Counted from the first letter of the stretch, positions 18,624 through 28,842 are shown. The stretch: DNA of 32,729 bases from Beijerinckiaceae bacterium (GCA_022702015.1 JAKONI010000177.1:1-32729); one strand, 5' to 3'. Made by a program: numbers and translations. The notes: generated from the letters alone by a model not told the origin.

Positions 18624-19247
18624 ATGGATCTCAACTCGCGCCTGTTCGACAGCATCCGCATCAAGCCGTCCTGCGACGAGCCCAAGGCCGCTGCCGAGGG
18701 CTCCTGCGAGAGTCCGGGCTGCACCGCGCCCGGGCTCTACCGCGCGCCGAAGGGGCGCAAGGCGGAGGGCCAGTACTGGCGCTTCTGCATGGGCCACGTG
18801 AAGGCCTACAACGCCTCGTACAATTATTTCGACGGGATGAACGACGCCGCCGTCCAGGCCTACCAGAAGGATGCCCTCATCGGGCACCGGCCGACCTGGG
18901 CCATGGGCGTGAACCGCACCGGCCCCGCCAAGCCCGAGGGCGAGGCGGCCCGGGACTGGGCCTATGTCGATCCGCTGGGCATCCTGCGGACGAACGGCGT
19001 CGGCGACAAGGGCCGCCGCACCCGCCAGGACGAGCCGGAGCGCCCCAAGCGCTCGGGGGCGGTGCGCAAGGCGCTCGACGTGCTCGGCCTCGACGAGGCC
19101 GCCGACCAGGCGGCGATCAAGGCGCAGTACAAGACCCTGGTGAAGCGCTTCCACCCGGATGCCAACGGCGGCGACCGGTCCTTCGAGGAGCGCCTGCGCG
19201 ACATCATCCGCGCCCACGACGTGCTGCGGGCGGCGGGGCTCTGCTAG
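18624..19247 (+). CDS. J-domain-containing protein (C-terminal DnaJ domain)
   Basis: KALDVLGLDEAADQAAIKAQYKTLVKRFHPDANGGDRSFEERLRDIIRAHDVLRAAG with the HPD motif. Start at MDLNSRLFDSIRIKPSCD. Confidence 0.93.
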   Translation: MDLNSRLFDSIRIKPSCDEPKAAAEGSCESPGCTAPGLYRAPKGRKAEGQYWRFCMGHVKAYNASYNYFDGMNDAAVQAYQKDALIGHRPTWAMGVNRTGPAKPEGEAARDWAYVDPLGILRTNGVGDKGRRTRQDEPERPKRSGAVRKALDVLGLDEAADQAAIKAQYKTLVKRFHPDANGGDRSFEERLRDIIRAHDVLRAAGLC

Positions 19248-19440
19248 GCGGGCGTCGGCACGAAGGATGCACGGCCCCGCTCGAAGCGGAGGCCGGTGGG
19301 CTCTATATGATGGGTCCGTTCCTGCGGTAGCGAGTCCCCGCGCCGCCGTCTAAGGTTCCGCCGAGCGCGCGGGGCCACCCCCATGCGTCACCCGCGCGGA
19401 CGCGGCCATCCGGGCCGTTCCGCGCTCCAAGAGGTCCCGA

Positions 19441-20424
19441 ATGTCTTCTGCCGATACGCCCGCCCGGCTCCCCGACCGCACCGTCTCCGTCCGCGACGTC
19501 TTCGGTATCGACCTCGATCTCAAGGTGCCGGCCTTCGCCGAAGCGGAAGAGCACGTGCCCGACCTCGATCGGGACTACATCTTCGACCGGGAGACGACGC
19601 TCGCCATCCTCGCCGGCTTCGCCCGCAACCGCCGGGTGATGGTCACCGGCTACCACGGCACCGGCAAGTCGACGCATATCGAGCAGGTGGCGGCGCGGCT
19701 GAATTGGCCCTGCATCCGCATCAACCTCGACAGCCACGTCTCCCGCATCGACCTCGTGGGCAAGGATGCCATCGTCCTGCAGGACGGCAAGCAGGTCACC
19801 GCCTTCCAGGACGGGATCCTGCCCTGGGCGCTGCAGAACAACGTCGCCCTCGTCTTCGACGAATACGATGCCGGCCGCCCGGACGTGATGTTCGTGATTC
19901 AGCGGGTGCTGGAAGTCTCGGGCCGCCTGACGCTGCTCGATCAGAAGCGGGTCATCCGCCCCCACCCGTCCTTCCGCCTGTTCGCCACCGCCAACACGGT
20001 GGGCCTCGGCGACACGTCGGGCCTGTATCACGGCACGCAGCAGATCAACCAGGGCCAGATGGACCGCTGGTCCATCGTCACCACCCTGAACTACCTGCCG
20101 CACGACCGGGAGGTGGACATCGTCCTCTCCAAGGCCACCCACTACAAGGGCGACAGCGGCCGCGACATCGTCAGCCGCATGGTCCGCGTGGCCGACCTCA
20201 CCCGCAACGCCTTCATGAACGGCGACCTCTCCACCGTCATGAGCCCGCGCACGGTCATCACCTGGGCCGAGAACGCCGACATCTTCCGGGATATCGGCTT
20301 CGCCTTCCGGGTCACGTTCCTCAACAAGTGCGACGAGCTGGAACGGACGCTGGTCGCCGAGTTCTACCAGCGCGCCTTCGGCAAGGAGCTGCCCGAAAGC
20401 GCGATGAACGTCGCCCTGAGCTGA
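19441..20424 (+). CDS. cobS: Cobaltochelatase subunit CobS (AAA+ ATPase)
   Basis: [75 protein letters not shown]...[19 protein letters not shown] is CobS-like. Confidence 0.96.
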   Translation: MSSADTPARLPDRTVSVRDVFGIDLDLKVPAFAEAEEHVPDLDRDYIFDRETTLAILAGFARNRRVMVTGYHGTGKSTHIEQVAARLNWPCIRINLDSHVSRIDLVGKDAIVLQDGKQVTAFQDGILPWALQNNVALVFDEYDAGRPDVMFVIQRVLEVSGRLTLLDQKRVIRPHPSFRLFATANTVGLGDTSGLYHGTQQINQGQMDRWSIVTTLNYLPHDREVDIVLSKATHYKGDSGRDIVSRMVRVADLTRNAFMNGDLSTVMSPRTVITWAENADIFRDIGFAFRVTFLNKCDELERTLVAEFYQRAFGKELPESAMNVALS

Positions 20425-20432
20425 AAGTCCGC

Positions 20433-22343
20433 ATGTCCCTGTCCAACCGCAAGCCCGGTGAGCGGCGCGAGCCCGTGGCCGAGCCCCTGAAGCGCTCGGT
20501 GGCGGGCTGTCTGCGGGCCATCGCCCGCAAGGCCGATGTCGAGGTGACCTACGCCACCGACCGGCCGGCGCTCACCGGCGACAAGGCCCGCCTGCCCGAG
20601 CCGCCGCGCAAGATGTCGCCCGGCGACGTGGCGGTGCTGCGCGGCAATGCCGACGCCATGGCGCTCCGGCTCGGCTGCCACGACGTGTCCCTGCACCGGC
20701 GGTTCGCCCCGGAGAACGCCCCGGCCCGCGCGGTCTACGACGCCGTGGAGCAGGCCCGGGTCGAGGCGATCGGCTCCCGGCGGATGGCGGGGGTGGCGAG
20801 CAACATCTCCGCGATGCTGGAGGACCGCTACCACCGGGGCGGCAAGTACGAGTCGATCACCGACCGGGCCGACGCGCCGCTGGAGGACGCCGTCGCCCTG
20901 ATGGTGCGCGAGCGGCTCACCGGGCAGGCCCCGCCCGAGGCGGCGGGCAAGATCGTGGACCTGTGGCGCTCCCACATCGAGGAGAAGGCCGGGCCGAACC
21001 TCGACGGGCTCATCGGCTCCCTCGAGGACCAGCGGGCCTTCGCCCGGTCCATCCGCGACCTCCTCACCTCCCTCGATATGTCGGACGAGACGCCCTTCGA
21101 CCCGGAGGACGACGAGAACGACGACGACAACGACGCCCAGGACGACGAGCAGAACCCGAGCGAGGGCGATGCCGAGGAGAAGTCCGAGGGGGATCGCGCC
21201 GAGATCGAGACCACGGAGGACGGCTCCGACGAGATCGAGGAGGGCGCGCAGGAGCAGGCCGACGCCCCCTCCGGCGAGTTGCCAGACGAGGCCGAGGACG
21301 CCGAATCGGAGGAGGCCTCCGACGCCTCGCGCCCGCCGCCCCGGCAGGCGAACGAGGCGCGGGGCCCGGAATACAAGGTCTTCAACCCAAAATTCGATGA
21401 GGTGATCCACGCCGAGGATCTCTGCGACGCCGAGGAACTCGCCCGGCTGCGCAGCTACCTCGACAAGCAGCTCTCCCACCTTCAGGGCGTCGTCGGCCGG
21501 CTGGCCAACCGCCTGCAACGGCGCCTGCTCGCCCAGCAGAACCGGGCGTGGGACTTCGATCTGGAGGAGGGGCAGCTCGATCCGGCCCGTCTGGTCCGGG
21601 TGGTGACGGACCCGTTCCAGCCCCTCTCCTTCAAGCAGGAGAAGGACACGAACTTCCGCGATACGGTCGTGACGCTGCTCCTCGACAATTCGGGCTCGAT
21701 GCGCGGGCGGCCGATCACCGTGGCGGCGACCTGCGCCGACATCCTGGCGCGGACGCTGGAGCGCTGCGGTGTGAAGGTCGAGATCCTGGGCTTCACCACC
21801 CGGGCCTGGAAGGGCGGACAGAGCCGGGAATCCTGGCTCGCGGCGGGCAAGCCCCCGTCGCCCGGCCGGCTGAACGACCTGCGCCACATCGTCTACAAGG
21901 CGGCCGACGCGCCATGGCGTCGGGCGCGCAAGAACCTCGGGCTAATGATGCGCGAGGGGCTGCTGAAGGAGAACATCGACGGCGAGGCGCTGGACTGGGC
22001 GCACAAGCGCCTGCTCGGCCGCCCCGAGCAGCGCAAGATCCTGATGGTGATCTCGGACGGCGCGCCGGTCGATGATTCGACCCTCTCGGTCAACGCCGGC
22101 AACTATCTGGAGCGGCACCTGCGCTGGATGATCGAGGACATCGAGACCCGCTCGCCGGTGGAACTGCTGGCCATCGGCATCGGCCACGACGTGACCCGCT
22201 ACTACCGGCGCGCCGTGACGATCATCGACGCCGAGGAACTCGGCGGGGCGATGACCGAGAAGCTGGCGGAGTTGTTCGAGGAGAACGGCGATTCGGCGCC
22301 GGTGCGCCAGCCGACCCGGATGGCGGCGGGCGGGCGGCGGTAA
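20433..22343 (+). CDS. cobT: Cobaltochelatase subunit CobT (VWA/MIDAS domain)
   Basis: Acidic linker ([20 protein letters not shown]...), [13 protein letters not shown], and C-terminal [21 protein letters not shown]. Starts 9 nt after the cobS stop. Confidence 0.95.
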   Translation: MSLSNRKPGERREPVAEPLKRSVAGCLRAIARKADVEVTYATDRPALTGDKARLPEPPRKMSPGDVAVLRGNADAMALRLGCHDVSLHRRFAPENAPARAVYDAVEQARVEAIGSRRMAGVASNISAMLEDRYHRGGKYESITDRADAPLEDAVALMVRERLTGQAPPEAAGKIVDLWRSHIEEKAGPNLDGLIGSLEDQRAFARSIRDLLTSLDMSDETPFDPEDDENDDDNDAQDDEQNPSEGDAEEKSEGDRAEIETTEDGSDEIEEGAQEQADAPSGELPDEAEDAESEEASDASRPPPRQANEARGPEYKVFNPKFDEVIHAEDLCDAEELARLRSYLDKQLSHLQGVVGRLANRLQRRLLAQQNRAWDFDLEEGQLDPARLVRVVTDPFQPLSFKQEKDTNFRDTVVTLLLDNSGSMRGRPITVAATCADILARTLERCGVKVEILGFTTRAWKGGQSRESWLAAGKPPSPGRLNDLRHIVYKAADAPWRRARKNLGLMMREGLLKENIDGEALDWAHKRLLGRPEQRKILMVISDGAPVDDSTLSVNAGNYLERHLRWMIEDIETRSPVELLAIGIGHDVTRYYRRAVTIIDAEELGGAMTEKLAELFEENGDSAPVRQPTRMAAGGRR

Positions 22344-22456
22344 CGCCGCCGCGGCTCTCGCATTGACAGGGACCGAGTACTCGGCCGCGTGAACGACGGG
22401 GTGCGTCCGATCACGAGAGCCGGTGTCGATCGAGTGGGATCGCTCCCACCCTCGCC

Positions 22457-22566
22457 CTCATCCTGAGGCGCCACCGCAAAGCGGTGGCCTCGAAGGAGGC
22501 TTTCAGAAAGCTCTGCGCTCCCTGGAGGCCTCCTTCGAGGTTGCTGACGCGGCACCTCAGGATGAG
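22457..22566. repeat. Long interrupted inverted repeat (REP-like intergenic element)
   Basis: CTCATCCTGAGGCGCC (22457-22472) pairs with GGCACCTCAGGATGAG (22551-22566); inner arms CCTCGAAGGAGGC and GCCTCCTTCGAGG; plus internal CCACCGC-AAA-GCGGTGG. Confidence 0.8.
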
Positions 22567-22596
22567 GAGGATGCTCCGGGCAGGCAGCCCATCGAA

Positions 22597-23172
22597 TCAA
22601 TTCGGCCGGTCGTGGGTCTCGGGAGAGAGCAGGTCCCGCTCGATTCGTGCCAGCATCCGCGCGAACACCCCCGGATCGTCCAATGACCGCGCCAGCACCA
22701 GCGCGCCCTGGATCGCCAGGACGGCGTGCTCGGCCCGCTCCATGGCCTCCCCCCGGCCGGACCGCGCCACGGCGTCCGCCAGGGCCCGGCGCCACGCCGT
22801 GAAGTAACCGCCGATACGTGCCGCGAACCGGTCGCGGGTCCCGTCGAGGGCGAAGGCGCCGACGAGGCAGATCCGCCGGCCGGAGCGGAAATAGGCGTCC
22901 GTCTCCCGCAGCATCCGGGCGATCGCGGCCTCCGGGTCCGGATCGTCCCGCAGGGGCGCGAAGACGGTCCGCGTGAACCAGCCGTCGATCTCCGCGAGCA
23001 CGGCGGCGGCCATCTCCTCCTTCCCGCCGGGGAAGAAGTGATACAGGCTGCCCTTGCCCAGGCCGGTGCGGGCGGTGATCGCCGACAGGCTCGCCCCCTC
23101 GAACCCGAACTCGCGGAAGATTTCCGCCACGGCGGCCACCGCGTCCGCCCGCTCGCGGGGAGGGCGGCTCAT
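22597..23172 (-). CDS. TetR/AcrR family transcriptional regulator
   Basis: N-terminal HTH AVAEIFREFGFEGASLSAITARTGLGKGSLYHFFPGGKEEM. Confidence 0.93.
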   Translation of the reverse strand: MSRPPRERADAVAAVAEIFREFGFEGASLSAITARTGLGKGSLYHFFPGGKEEMAAAVLAEIDGWFTRTVFAPLRDDPDPEAAIARMLRETDAYFRSGRRICLVGAFALDGTRDRFAARIGGYFTAWRRALADAVARSGRGEAMERAEHAVLAIQGALVLARSLDDPGVFARMLARIERDLLSPETHDRPN

Positions 23173-23185
23173 GCGCGGAGCAGGC

Positions 23186-23659
23186 TCACAGGCCGAGGTC
23201 GGTCAGGCCGGGATGGTCGGCCGGGCGGGGGCCGGAGGGGTCCCAGCGGAACAGCCGCTCGCCCTCGGCGATGGGGCGGTCGTTGATGCTGGCATGGCGC
23301 GCCCGCATCAGGCCATGGCCGTCGAACTCCCAGTTCTCGTTGCCGTAGGCCCGGAACCACGACCCCGCATCGTCGTGGAATTCGTAGGCGAAGCGCACGG
23401 CGATGCGGTCGTCCGTGAAGGCCCACAGCTCCTTGATGAGGCGGTACTCGTGCTCCTGCTGCCACTTGCGGGTGAGGAAGGCCACGATCGCCTCGCGGCC
23501 GGAGAAGATCTCGGCGCGGTTCCGCCAGCGGCTGTCCGGCGTGTAGGCCAGGGACACCTTCCCGGGGTTGCGCCCGTTCCAGCCGTCCTCGGCGGCGCGG
23601 ACCTTCCGGGCGGCGGTCTCTGCGGTGAAGGGGGGTAGCGGTGGACGGCTCTCGGACAT
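23186..23659 (-). CDS. DUF1348 family (NTF2-like) protein
   Basis: [100 protein letters not shown] is the DUF1348 pattern. Confidence 0.92.
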   Translation of the reverse strand: MSESRPPLPPFTAETAARKVRAAEDGWNGRNPGKVSLAYTPDSRWRNRAEIFSGREAIVAFLTRKWQQEHEYRLIKELWAFTDDRIAVRFAYEFHDDAGSWFRAYGNENWEFDGHGLMRARHASINDRPIAEGERLFRWDPSGPRPADHPGLTDLGL

Positions 23660-23674
23660 GCGGGCTCCTCTGTC

Positions 23675-23690
23675 TGTACCGATTGGTACA
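23675..23690. promoter_or_regulatory. Palindromic TetR-type operator
   Basis: TGTACC-GATT-GGTACA, 16 nt upstream of the DUF1348 start codon, in the operon that includes a TetR regulator. Confidence 0.75.
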
Positions 23691-23742
23691 AAGCCCGGCG
23701 GGCAGCGTCAACATCACCTCTGCAGACATCGACGGACATGCG

Positions 23743-23775
23743 AAAACGACCGGCTACCTCGGGGTAGCCGGTCGT
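23743..23775 (-). terminator. Rho-independent terminator downstream of rpmB
   Basis: ACGACCGGCTACC-TCGG-GGTAGCCGGTCGT stem with AAAA on the plus-strand left flank (T-tract on the minus strand). Confidence 0.8.
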
Positions 23776-23802
23776 CCAAAACCCTAGAGGGTAATTGAAG
23801 CC

Positions 23803-24102
23803 TCAGGCCGCGGCGGGGGCCTCGGCGAGCTTCTTGTGCAGCTCGCGCTTCAGGAGGCGGGCGGTCTGCGACAGGTCGCCCTCGGAGGCCTTCACAAGGA
23901 AGGCGTCGAGACCGCCACGGTGCTCCACCGTGCGCAGGGCATGGGCGGTGATCCGCAGGCGCACGCGCTTGCCCAGCGCATCGGACTGCAGCGTCACGTT
24001 GCACAGGTTCGGCAGGAACCGGCACTTGGTCTTCCGGTTCGAGTGGCTCACGAGGTGGCCGACCTGAACGGCCTTGCCGGAGAGTTCGCAGCGGCGCGCC
24101 AT
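23803..24102 (-). CDS. rpmB: 50S ribosomal protein L28
   Basis: [69 protein letters not shown]. Confidence 0.97.
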   Translation of the reverse strand: MARRCELSGKAVQVGHLVSHSNRKTKCRFLPNLCNVTLQSDALGKRVRLRITAHALRTVEHRGGLDAFLVKASEGDLSQTARLLKRELHKKLAEAPAAA

Positions 24103-24387
24103 AATACCCTAAAATCCCGTTTCGTTCCGCCTCGGGCCAGGTCGCGGCCGGCGCGTACTACCGCGCCGCGGGCCGCGCCCGTGCGTCAAACCAGGTCCGG
24201 CGGAGTCCTGTTGAAGGCGCGGGCTATAGGCGAGGCAGGGGCATGTCGTCAAGGCTTGGCGCCGAATGAAGCCCGATGCCGCCGGGCCCTGTGGGGGCGG
24301 CCAACTCTCTGTTAACCATGCCGTGGGGATAAACGACGACCCCACCGCGCCACCCGACGGGCGCGGCCTCAGGATTCGAGCCGGACC

Positions 24388-25281
24388 ATGCGACTCACGT
24401 TCCCGGTCAAGACTCTGTTGGCGGCGGGGCTTTCCGCCGGCCTCGGTCTCCTCCCCGCCGTCGTCACCGCCCGCCCGCGCCCGGCCAAGCCGGCCGGGTC
24501 CACCCTCGCCGTCGATTACACCATCGCCCTGGCGGGCCTGCGGATCGGCACGGCGCGGCTCGCCGGCGCCTTCGAGCGGGACGCCTACCAGGTCGATGTC
24601 TCCGCGACGCTCACCGGCCTCGTGGGCGCCATCACGGGCGGCCAGGGCTCGGCCCGCGCCTCCGGGGCGCTCGCGGCCCTGCCCCTGCCGCAGAGCTTCG
24701 CCATCGCCACCCGCACCGCCAGTTCCGGCATCGCCGTGCGCATGGCCCTGTCCCACGGCAACGTGGTCCAGACCGAGATCACGCCGCCCCTCGTGGACAT
24801 GCAGGATCGGGTGCCCGTCACCGGTGGAGCCAAGCGCGGCATCGTCGATCCGGCGAGCGCCCTCCTCATGCCCGCCCGGGCGGGGGGCTCTCCGATGGAT
24901 CCGGCCAATTGCGACCGGACACTGCCGCTGTTCGACGGCGCCACCCGCTTTAACGTGGTGCTGAGCTACGCCGAGACGCGGGACGTGCAGAAGCCGGGCT
25001 ATGCCGGCCCCGTCCTGGTGTGCAGCGCCCGCTACCAGGCGATCGCCGGCCACCGCCCCGACCGGCCGGGGGTGAAGTTCATGGAAGACAACCGGGAGAT
25101 GTCGGTCTGGCTCGCCCCGGTGGAGGGCACGCGCCTGCTCGTGCCCCTGCGCATCTCGGTCCTCACCGAGATCGGCACCAACATCATCGAGGCGACCCGC
25201 TGGAGCCGCTCCGGCCCCACGGACAACGCGACGATCGCGGCCGACCCGGCCCTGGCGCAGGCGAGCCTGCCGGCGCGGTAG
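24388..25281 (+). CDS. DUF3108 domain-containing secreted/periplasmic protein
   Basis: N-terminal signal peptide; VDYTIALAGLRIGTARLAGAFERDAYQVDVSATLTGLVGAITGGQGSARASG...LLVPLRISVLTEIGTNIIEA. Confidence 0.8.
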   Translation: MRLTFPVKTLLAAGLSAGLGLLPAVVTARPRPAKPAGSTLAVDYTIALAGLRIGTARLAGAFERDAYQVDVSATLTGLVGAITGGQGSARASGALAALPLPQSFAIATRTASSGIAVRMALSHGNVVQTEITPPLVDMQDRVPVTGGAKRGIVDPASALLMPARAGGSPMDPANCDRTLPLFDGATRFNVVLSYAETRDVQKPGYAGPVLVCSARYQAIAGHRPDRPGVKFMEDNREMSVWLAPVEGTRLLVPLRISVLTEIGTNIIEATRWSRSGPTDNATIAADPALAQASLPAR

Positions 25282-25348
25282 CGCTTCCCTTCCCGGCGCG
25301 GGGGACCTATCCCCGCACCCGGCGGGCGGTCCCGCCGGAGGACACAAC

Positions 25349-25639
25349 ATGGCCAAGGGCTACATCATCGTCCGCATGACGGTCACGGACCCCGAGACGT
25401 ACAAGGAGTACGCCGCGATGGCCTCCGAGGCGATGAAGAAGTACGGCTGCAAGCCCCTGGTCCGCGGCGGCCGCAGCGAGGCCCTGGAGGGCGAGGCCCG
25501 GCCGCGCAACGTCGTGCTGGAATTCGAGTCCTACGAGGCCGCCCGCACCTACTACTTCTCCCCCGAGTATCAGGCCGCGATCGAGAAGCGCCGCCCGGCC
25601 GGCATCGGCGAGGTGGTGCTGGTCGAGGGGGCGGAGTAA
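25349..25639 (+). CDS. DUF1330 domain-containing protein
   Basis: MAKGYIIVRMTVTDPETYKEYAAMASEAMKKYGCKPLVRGGRSEALEGEARPRNVVLEFESYEAARTYYFSPEYQAAIEKR. Confidence 0.94.
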   Translation: MAKGYIIVRMTVTDPETYKEYAAMASEAMKKYGCKPLVRGGRSEALEGEARPRNVVLEFESYEAARTYYFSPEYQAAIEKRRPAGIGEVVLVEGAE

Positions 25640-25670
25640 GGCCCGGCCCCCGGGGCGACGGGGGCGGCCT

Positions 25671-28600
25671 TCACGATCGGGCGCTCCGCCGCGCCGGCCG
25701 GGGACGGTCGGCCGGCGCCTCCCCGGGGCTCGCGGCCTGCCGCCGCGCTCCCTCGGCCCGGGGCAGGAAGGGCAGGCGCAGCCGGGCGGCGTAGGGGTAG
25801 ATCGCGGGCAGGACCACCAGGGTCAGCAGAGTCGCGGTGATCAGGCCGCCGATCACCACCGTGGCGAGCGGCCGCTGCACCTCGGCGCCTGCGCTGGTGG
25901 AGAGGGCCATCGGCAGGAAGCCCAGCGTCGCCACCAGGGCCGTCATCATCACCGGTCGCAGGCGGCTCTCGGCGGCCCGGAACGCCGCCTCCTCCGGGGA
26001 AAGCCCGTCCCGCTCAAGGTCTCGGATGGTGCTCGTGAGCACCACCCCGTTGAGGATCGCGATGCCGAATGTCGCGATGAAGCCGATGGCGGCGGGGATC
26101 GAGAACGGCAGCCCCCGCAGGGACAGGGCCACGATGCCCCCGGTGGCCGCGATCGGCACGTTGAGGAAGATCAGCCCGGCGAGGCGGATGTCCCCGAACA
26201 TCACCACGAGCAGCATGAGGATCGCGGCCAGCGCCGCCGGCACCACCAGGGTGAGCCGGGCGGTCGCCTCCTGCAGGTTCTGGAACTGGCCGCCCCATTC
26301 CAGCGAATAGCGGGGCGGCAGCCTCACCTGATCCCGGACGGCGGCCTTGGCCGCCTCGACGAAGCTCCGCACGTCGCGCCCGCGCACGTTGGCCTGCACG
26401 GAGATGCGGCGCTGAAGGCTGTCCCGGCTGATCTGCGCCGGGCCGGAGGCGACCTCGACGGAGGCCACCGTCGCCAGCAGCATCATCATCCGGCCCGTGC
26501 CCCCCACGGGCAGGGTGCGGATCCGCTCGAGGTCGCCGCGGTCGGCGGGGTCGAGGCGCACCACGATCTCGGTGATGGCGTTGTCGTCGCCGTAGACCAC
26601 GCCGCTCGACCGGCCGCCGATGCTTCTCACCACGTCGAGCACGTCGGAGACGTTGATGCCGTAGCGGGCGGCCTTGGCCCGATCGACGGCGATGGTCAGG
26701 GTCGGCATCCCGGCCTGGGCCTCGGCCTTCACGTCCGCCGCCCCCGGGATAGCCGAGACCACCTTGACGATCTCGCTCGCCTTGTCGGCCAGGACCTTGA
26801 GGTCGTCGCCCGACAGCTTGATCGCCACGTCCCCGCGCACGCCCTGAAGGAGGTCCTCCATCCGCATCTGGATCGGCTGCGAGAAGGAATAGGCGACGCC
26901 CGGCACCTCGTCCCGCAGGCGCTTGTCGAAGGCGGCGACCAGCCCGTCCTGGGTGTCGGCGGTCTTCCAGGTGGAGGGGGCGGCCAGGGTGATGAACGTG
27001 TCGGTGGATTCGACGCCCATCGGGTCGGTGGGGATCTCGGCGCTGCCCGTGAGGGAGACGACCTTCCGCACCTCGGGGAAGGATTTCAGCACTTCCTCGA
27101 TCCGGTGGACGGTCTTGAGCGAAGCGTCGAGGTTGATGCCGGGGAGCTTCTCCGAGGTGATGACGACCGAGCCCTCCGCGAGCTGCGGCAGGAACTCGCC
27201 GCCGAGCCGGGTGGCCAGCCCGCAGGAGCCCGCGAACAGGGCGAGGGCGACGAGCATCGTCAGCCCCGCCCGGCGCTCCGCGAGGCGGAGGAGGGGCGTG
27301 TAGCGGTCGCGCAGCCAGTGGACGAGGCGTGTCTCCCGCTCCCCGACCCCCGGCCCCGCCAGGAAGAGCGCGGCCAGCGCCGGCATCAGGGTCATGGTCA
27401 CGACGAGCGAGCCGCCGAGCGCCAGGATGACGGTGAGCGCCATCGGCACGAACATCTTGCCCGCCACATCCTGGAGGGCGAGGATCGGCACGTAGACCAC
27501 GATGATGATCGCCACCGCCACCATCACCGGCTTGGCGACCCCGGCGGTGGCATCCCGCACCACCTCGAGGGCCGGGCGCTCCGGGTGCTCCCCTCGGGCG
27601 CGCAGCACGTTGTCGATCATCACCACCGCGCCATCGACGATCAGCCCGAAATCGATGGCGCCGAGGCTCATCAGGTTGCCCGAGAGGCCGATGAGACGCA
27701 TCCCGGCGAAGGCCATCAGCATCGAGAGGGGAATCGCGGCGGCCACGATCAGCCCGGCGCGGAGGTTGCCGAGCAGCAGCAGGAGCACGACGATCACCAG
27801 GCCCGCGCCCTCCAGCAGGTTGTGGGCGACGGTGTGGATCGTCCGTTCCACCAGCTTGCTGCGGTCGTAATAGGGAACGATCTCGACCCCCGGCGGCAAC
27901 TGCTCCTTCAGGCCGGCGAGGGTCGCCTTCACGCCCTCCACCACGGCACTGGCGTTGTCGCCGTACTGCATGAGGGCGATGCCCACGACGGTCTCGCCGG
28001 CCGCGTCGTGGGTGACGGCGCCGAGGCGGACCTTGGGCGCCTCCACGACCTTGCCCAGCGTGGAGACCAGCACCGGCACGCCCCCCGCCCCGGTCGTCAC
28101 GACGATGGTGCCGATATCCTCGGGGCCCTTCGCGAGCCCGAGGCCACGGATCGTCTCCTGCTGGTCGTTGTGCTCCAGGTAGGCGCCGCCGCCGTCGGCG
28201 TTGTTGGCGGCCAGCGCGGCGTAGACCTGCGCCAGGGTCACGCCGTAGCGGCGCAGGGCCTCCGCCGAGACCTGCACCTCGTAGGTGGGCATCTGGCCCC
28301 CGTAGACGTTCACGTCGACGATGCCGGGGGTGAGTTTCAGCTTGGGCGAGATCGTCCATTGCAGGATGCGCCGCAGGGCCATGGGCGAGTAGGCCGGGCC
28401 CCGCAACTCGAACTGGTAGACCTCCCCGAGGCCGGTCGCCATCGGCCCCATCTCGGGCTCGCCGACGCCCGCCGGCATCATGCCCTTGGCCTGCGGCAGG
28501 CGCTGGAACACCTGCGCCCGCGCCTCCCGGATCGGCACGTCGTCGTGGAAGGTCACGTAGACCGCCGAGATGCCCGCCCGCGACGTGGAGCGGATGCCCG

Positions 28601-28835
28601 CGATGCCCGGCGCCCCAGCCATGGCGTTCTCCACGGGGAAGGTGATCAGCCGCTCGACTTCGAGGGCCCCGAGGCCCGGCGAGAGGGTGAGGACCATCAC
28701 CTGCTTGGGCGAGATGTCGGGCACCGCGTCGATGGAGACGCCCCGGAGGTTGACGACGCCCCCCGCCGCGGCCGCCAGAGCGATCGCCAGCACCAGGATG
28801 CGGCGGCGGACGAGGGTGGCGAACCAAGCGGTCAT
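25671..28835 (-). CDS. CzcA-like heavy-metal efflux RND permease (HME family)
   Basis: VDAVPDISPKQVMVLTLSPGLGALEVERLITFPVENAMAGAPG; IDFGLIVDGAVVMIDN; PIQMRMEDLLQGVRGDVAIKLSGDDLKVL; LSLRGLPFSIPAAIGFIATFGIAILNGVVL. Confidence 0.93.
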   Translation of the reverse strand: MTAWFATLVRRRILVLAIALAAAAGGVVNLRGVSIDAVPDISPKQVMVLTLSPGLGALEVERLITFPVENAMAGAPGIAGIRSTSRAGISAVYVTFHDDVPIREARAQVFQRLPQAKGMMPAGVGEPEMGPMATGLGEVYQFELRGPAYSPMALRRILQWTISPKLKLTPGIVDVNVYGGQMPTYEVQVSAEALRRYGVTLAQVYAALAANNADGGGAYLEHNDQQETIRGLGLAKGPEDIGTIVVTTGAGGVPVLVSTLGKVVEAPKVRLGAVTHDAAGETVVGIALMQYGDNASAVVEGVKATLAGLKEQLPPGVEIVPYYDRSKLVERTIHTVAHNLLEGAGLVIVVLLLLLGNLRAGLIVAAAIPLSMLMAFAGMRLIGLSGNLMSLGAIDFGLIVDGAVVMIDNVLRARGEHPERPALEVVRDATAGVAKPVMVAVAIIIVVYVPILALQDVAGKMFVPMALTVILALGGSLVVTMTLMPALAALFLAGPGVGERETRLVHWLRDRYTPLLRLAERRAGLTMLVALALFAGSCGLATRLGGEFLPQLAEGSVVITSEKLPGINLDASLKTVHRIEEVLKSFPEVRKVVSLTGSAEIPTDPMGVESTDTFITLAAPSTWKTADTQDGLVAAFDKRLRDEVPGVAYSFSQPIQMRMEDLLQGVRGDVAIKLSGDDLKVLADKASEIVKVVSAIPGAADVKAEAQAGMPTLTIAVDRAKAARYGINVSDVLDVVRSIGGRSSGVVYGDDNAITEIVVRLDPADRGDLERIRTLPVGGTGRMMMLLATVASVEVASGPAQISRDSLQRRISVQANVRGRDVRSFVEAAKAAVRDQVRLPPRYSLEWGGQFQNLQEATARLTLVVPAALAAILMLLVVMFGDIRLAGLIFLNVPIAATGGIVALSLRGLPFSIPAAIGFIATFGIAILNGVVLTSTIRDLERDGLSPEEAAFRAAESRLRPVMMTALVATLGFLPMALSTSAGAEVQRPLATVVIGGLITATLLTLVVLPAIYPYAARLRLPFLPRAEGARRQAASPGEAPADRPRPARRSARS

Positions 28836-28842
28836 GGCGCCC

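Noticed and set aside
19250-19440. Possible cobalamin riboswitch upstream of cobS
   Set aside because: No recognisable B12-box sequence or expected conserved elements in the leader.
19303-20142. 279-aa minus-strand ORF opposite cobS
   Set aside because: Shadow of the CobS frame; no family features.
20364-21887. 507-aa minus-strand ORF opposite cobT
   Set aside because: The Val/Leu-rich stretch mirrors the acidic CobT linker; no independent protein family features.
26014-28827. 937-aa minus-strand ORF in an alternate frame, and the 623-aa plus-strand ORF at 27105-28976
   Set aside because: Both shadow the clear CzcA reading frame; Arg/Gly/Pro-rich translations typical of antisense or out-of-frame ORFs in high-GC DNA.
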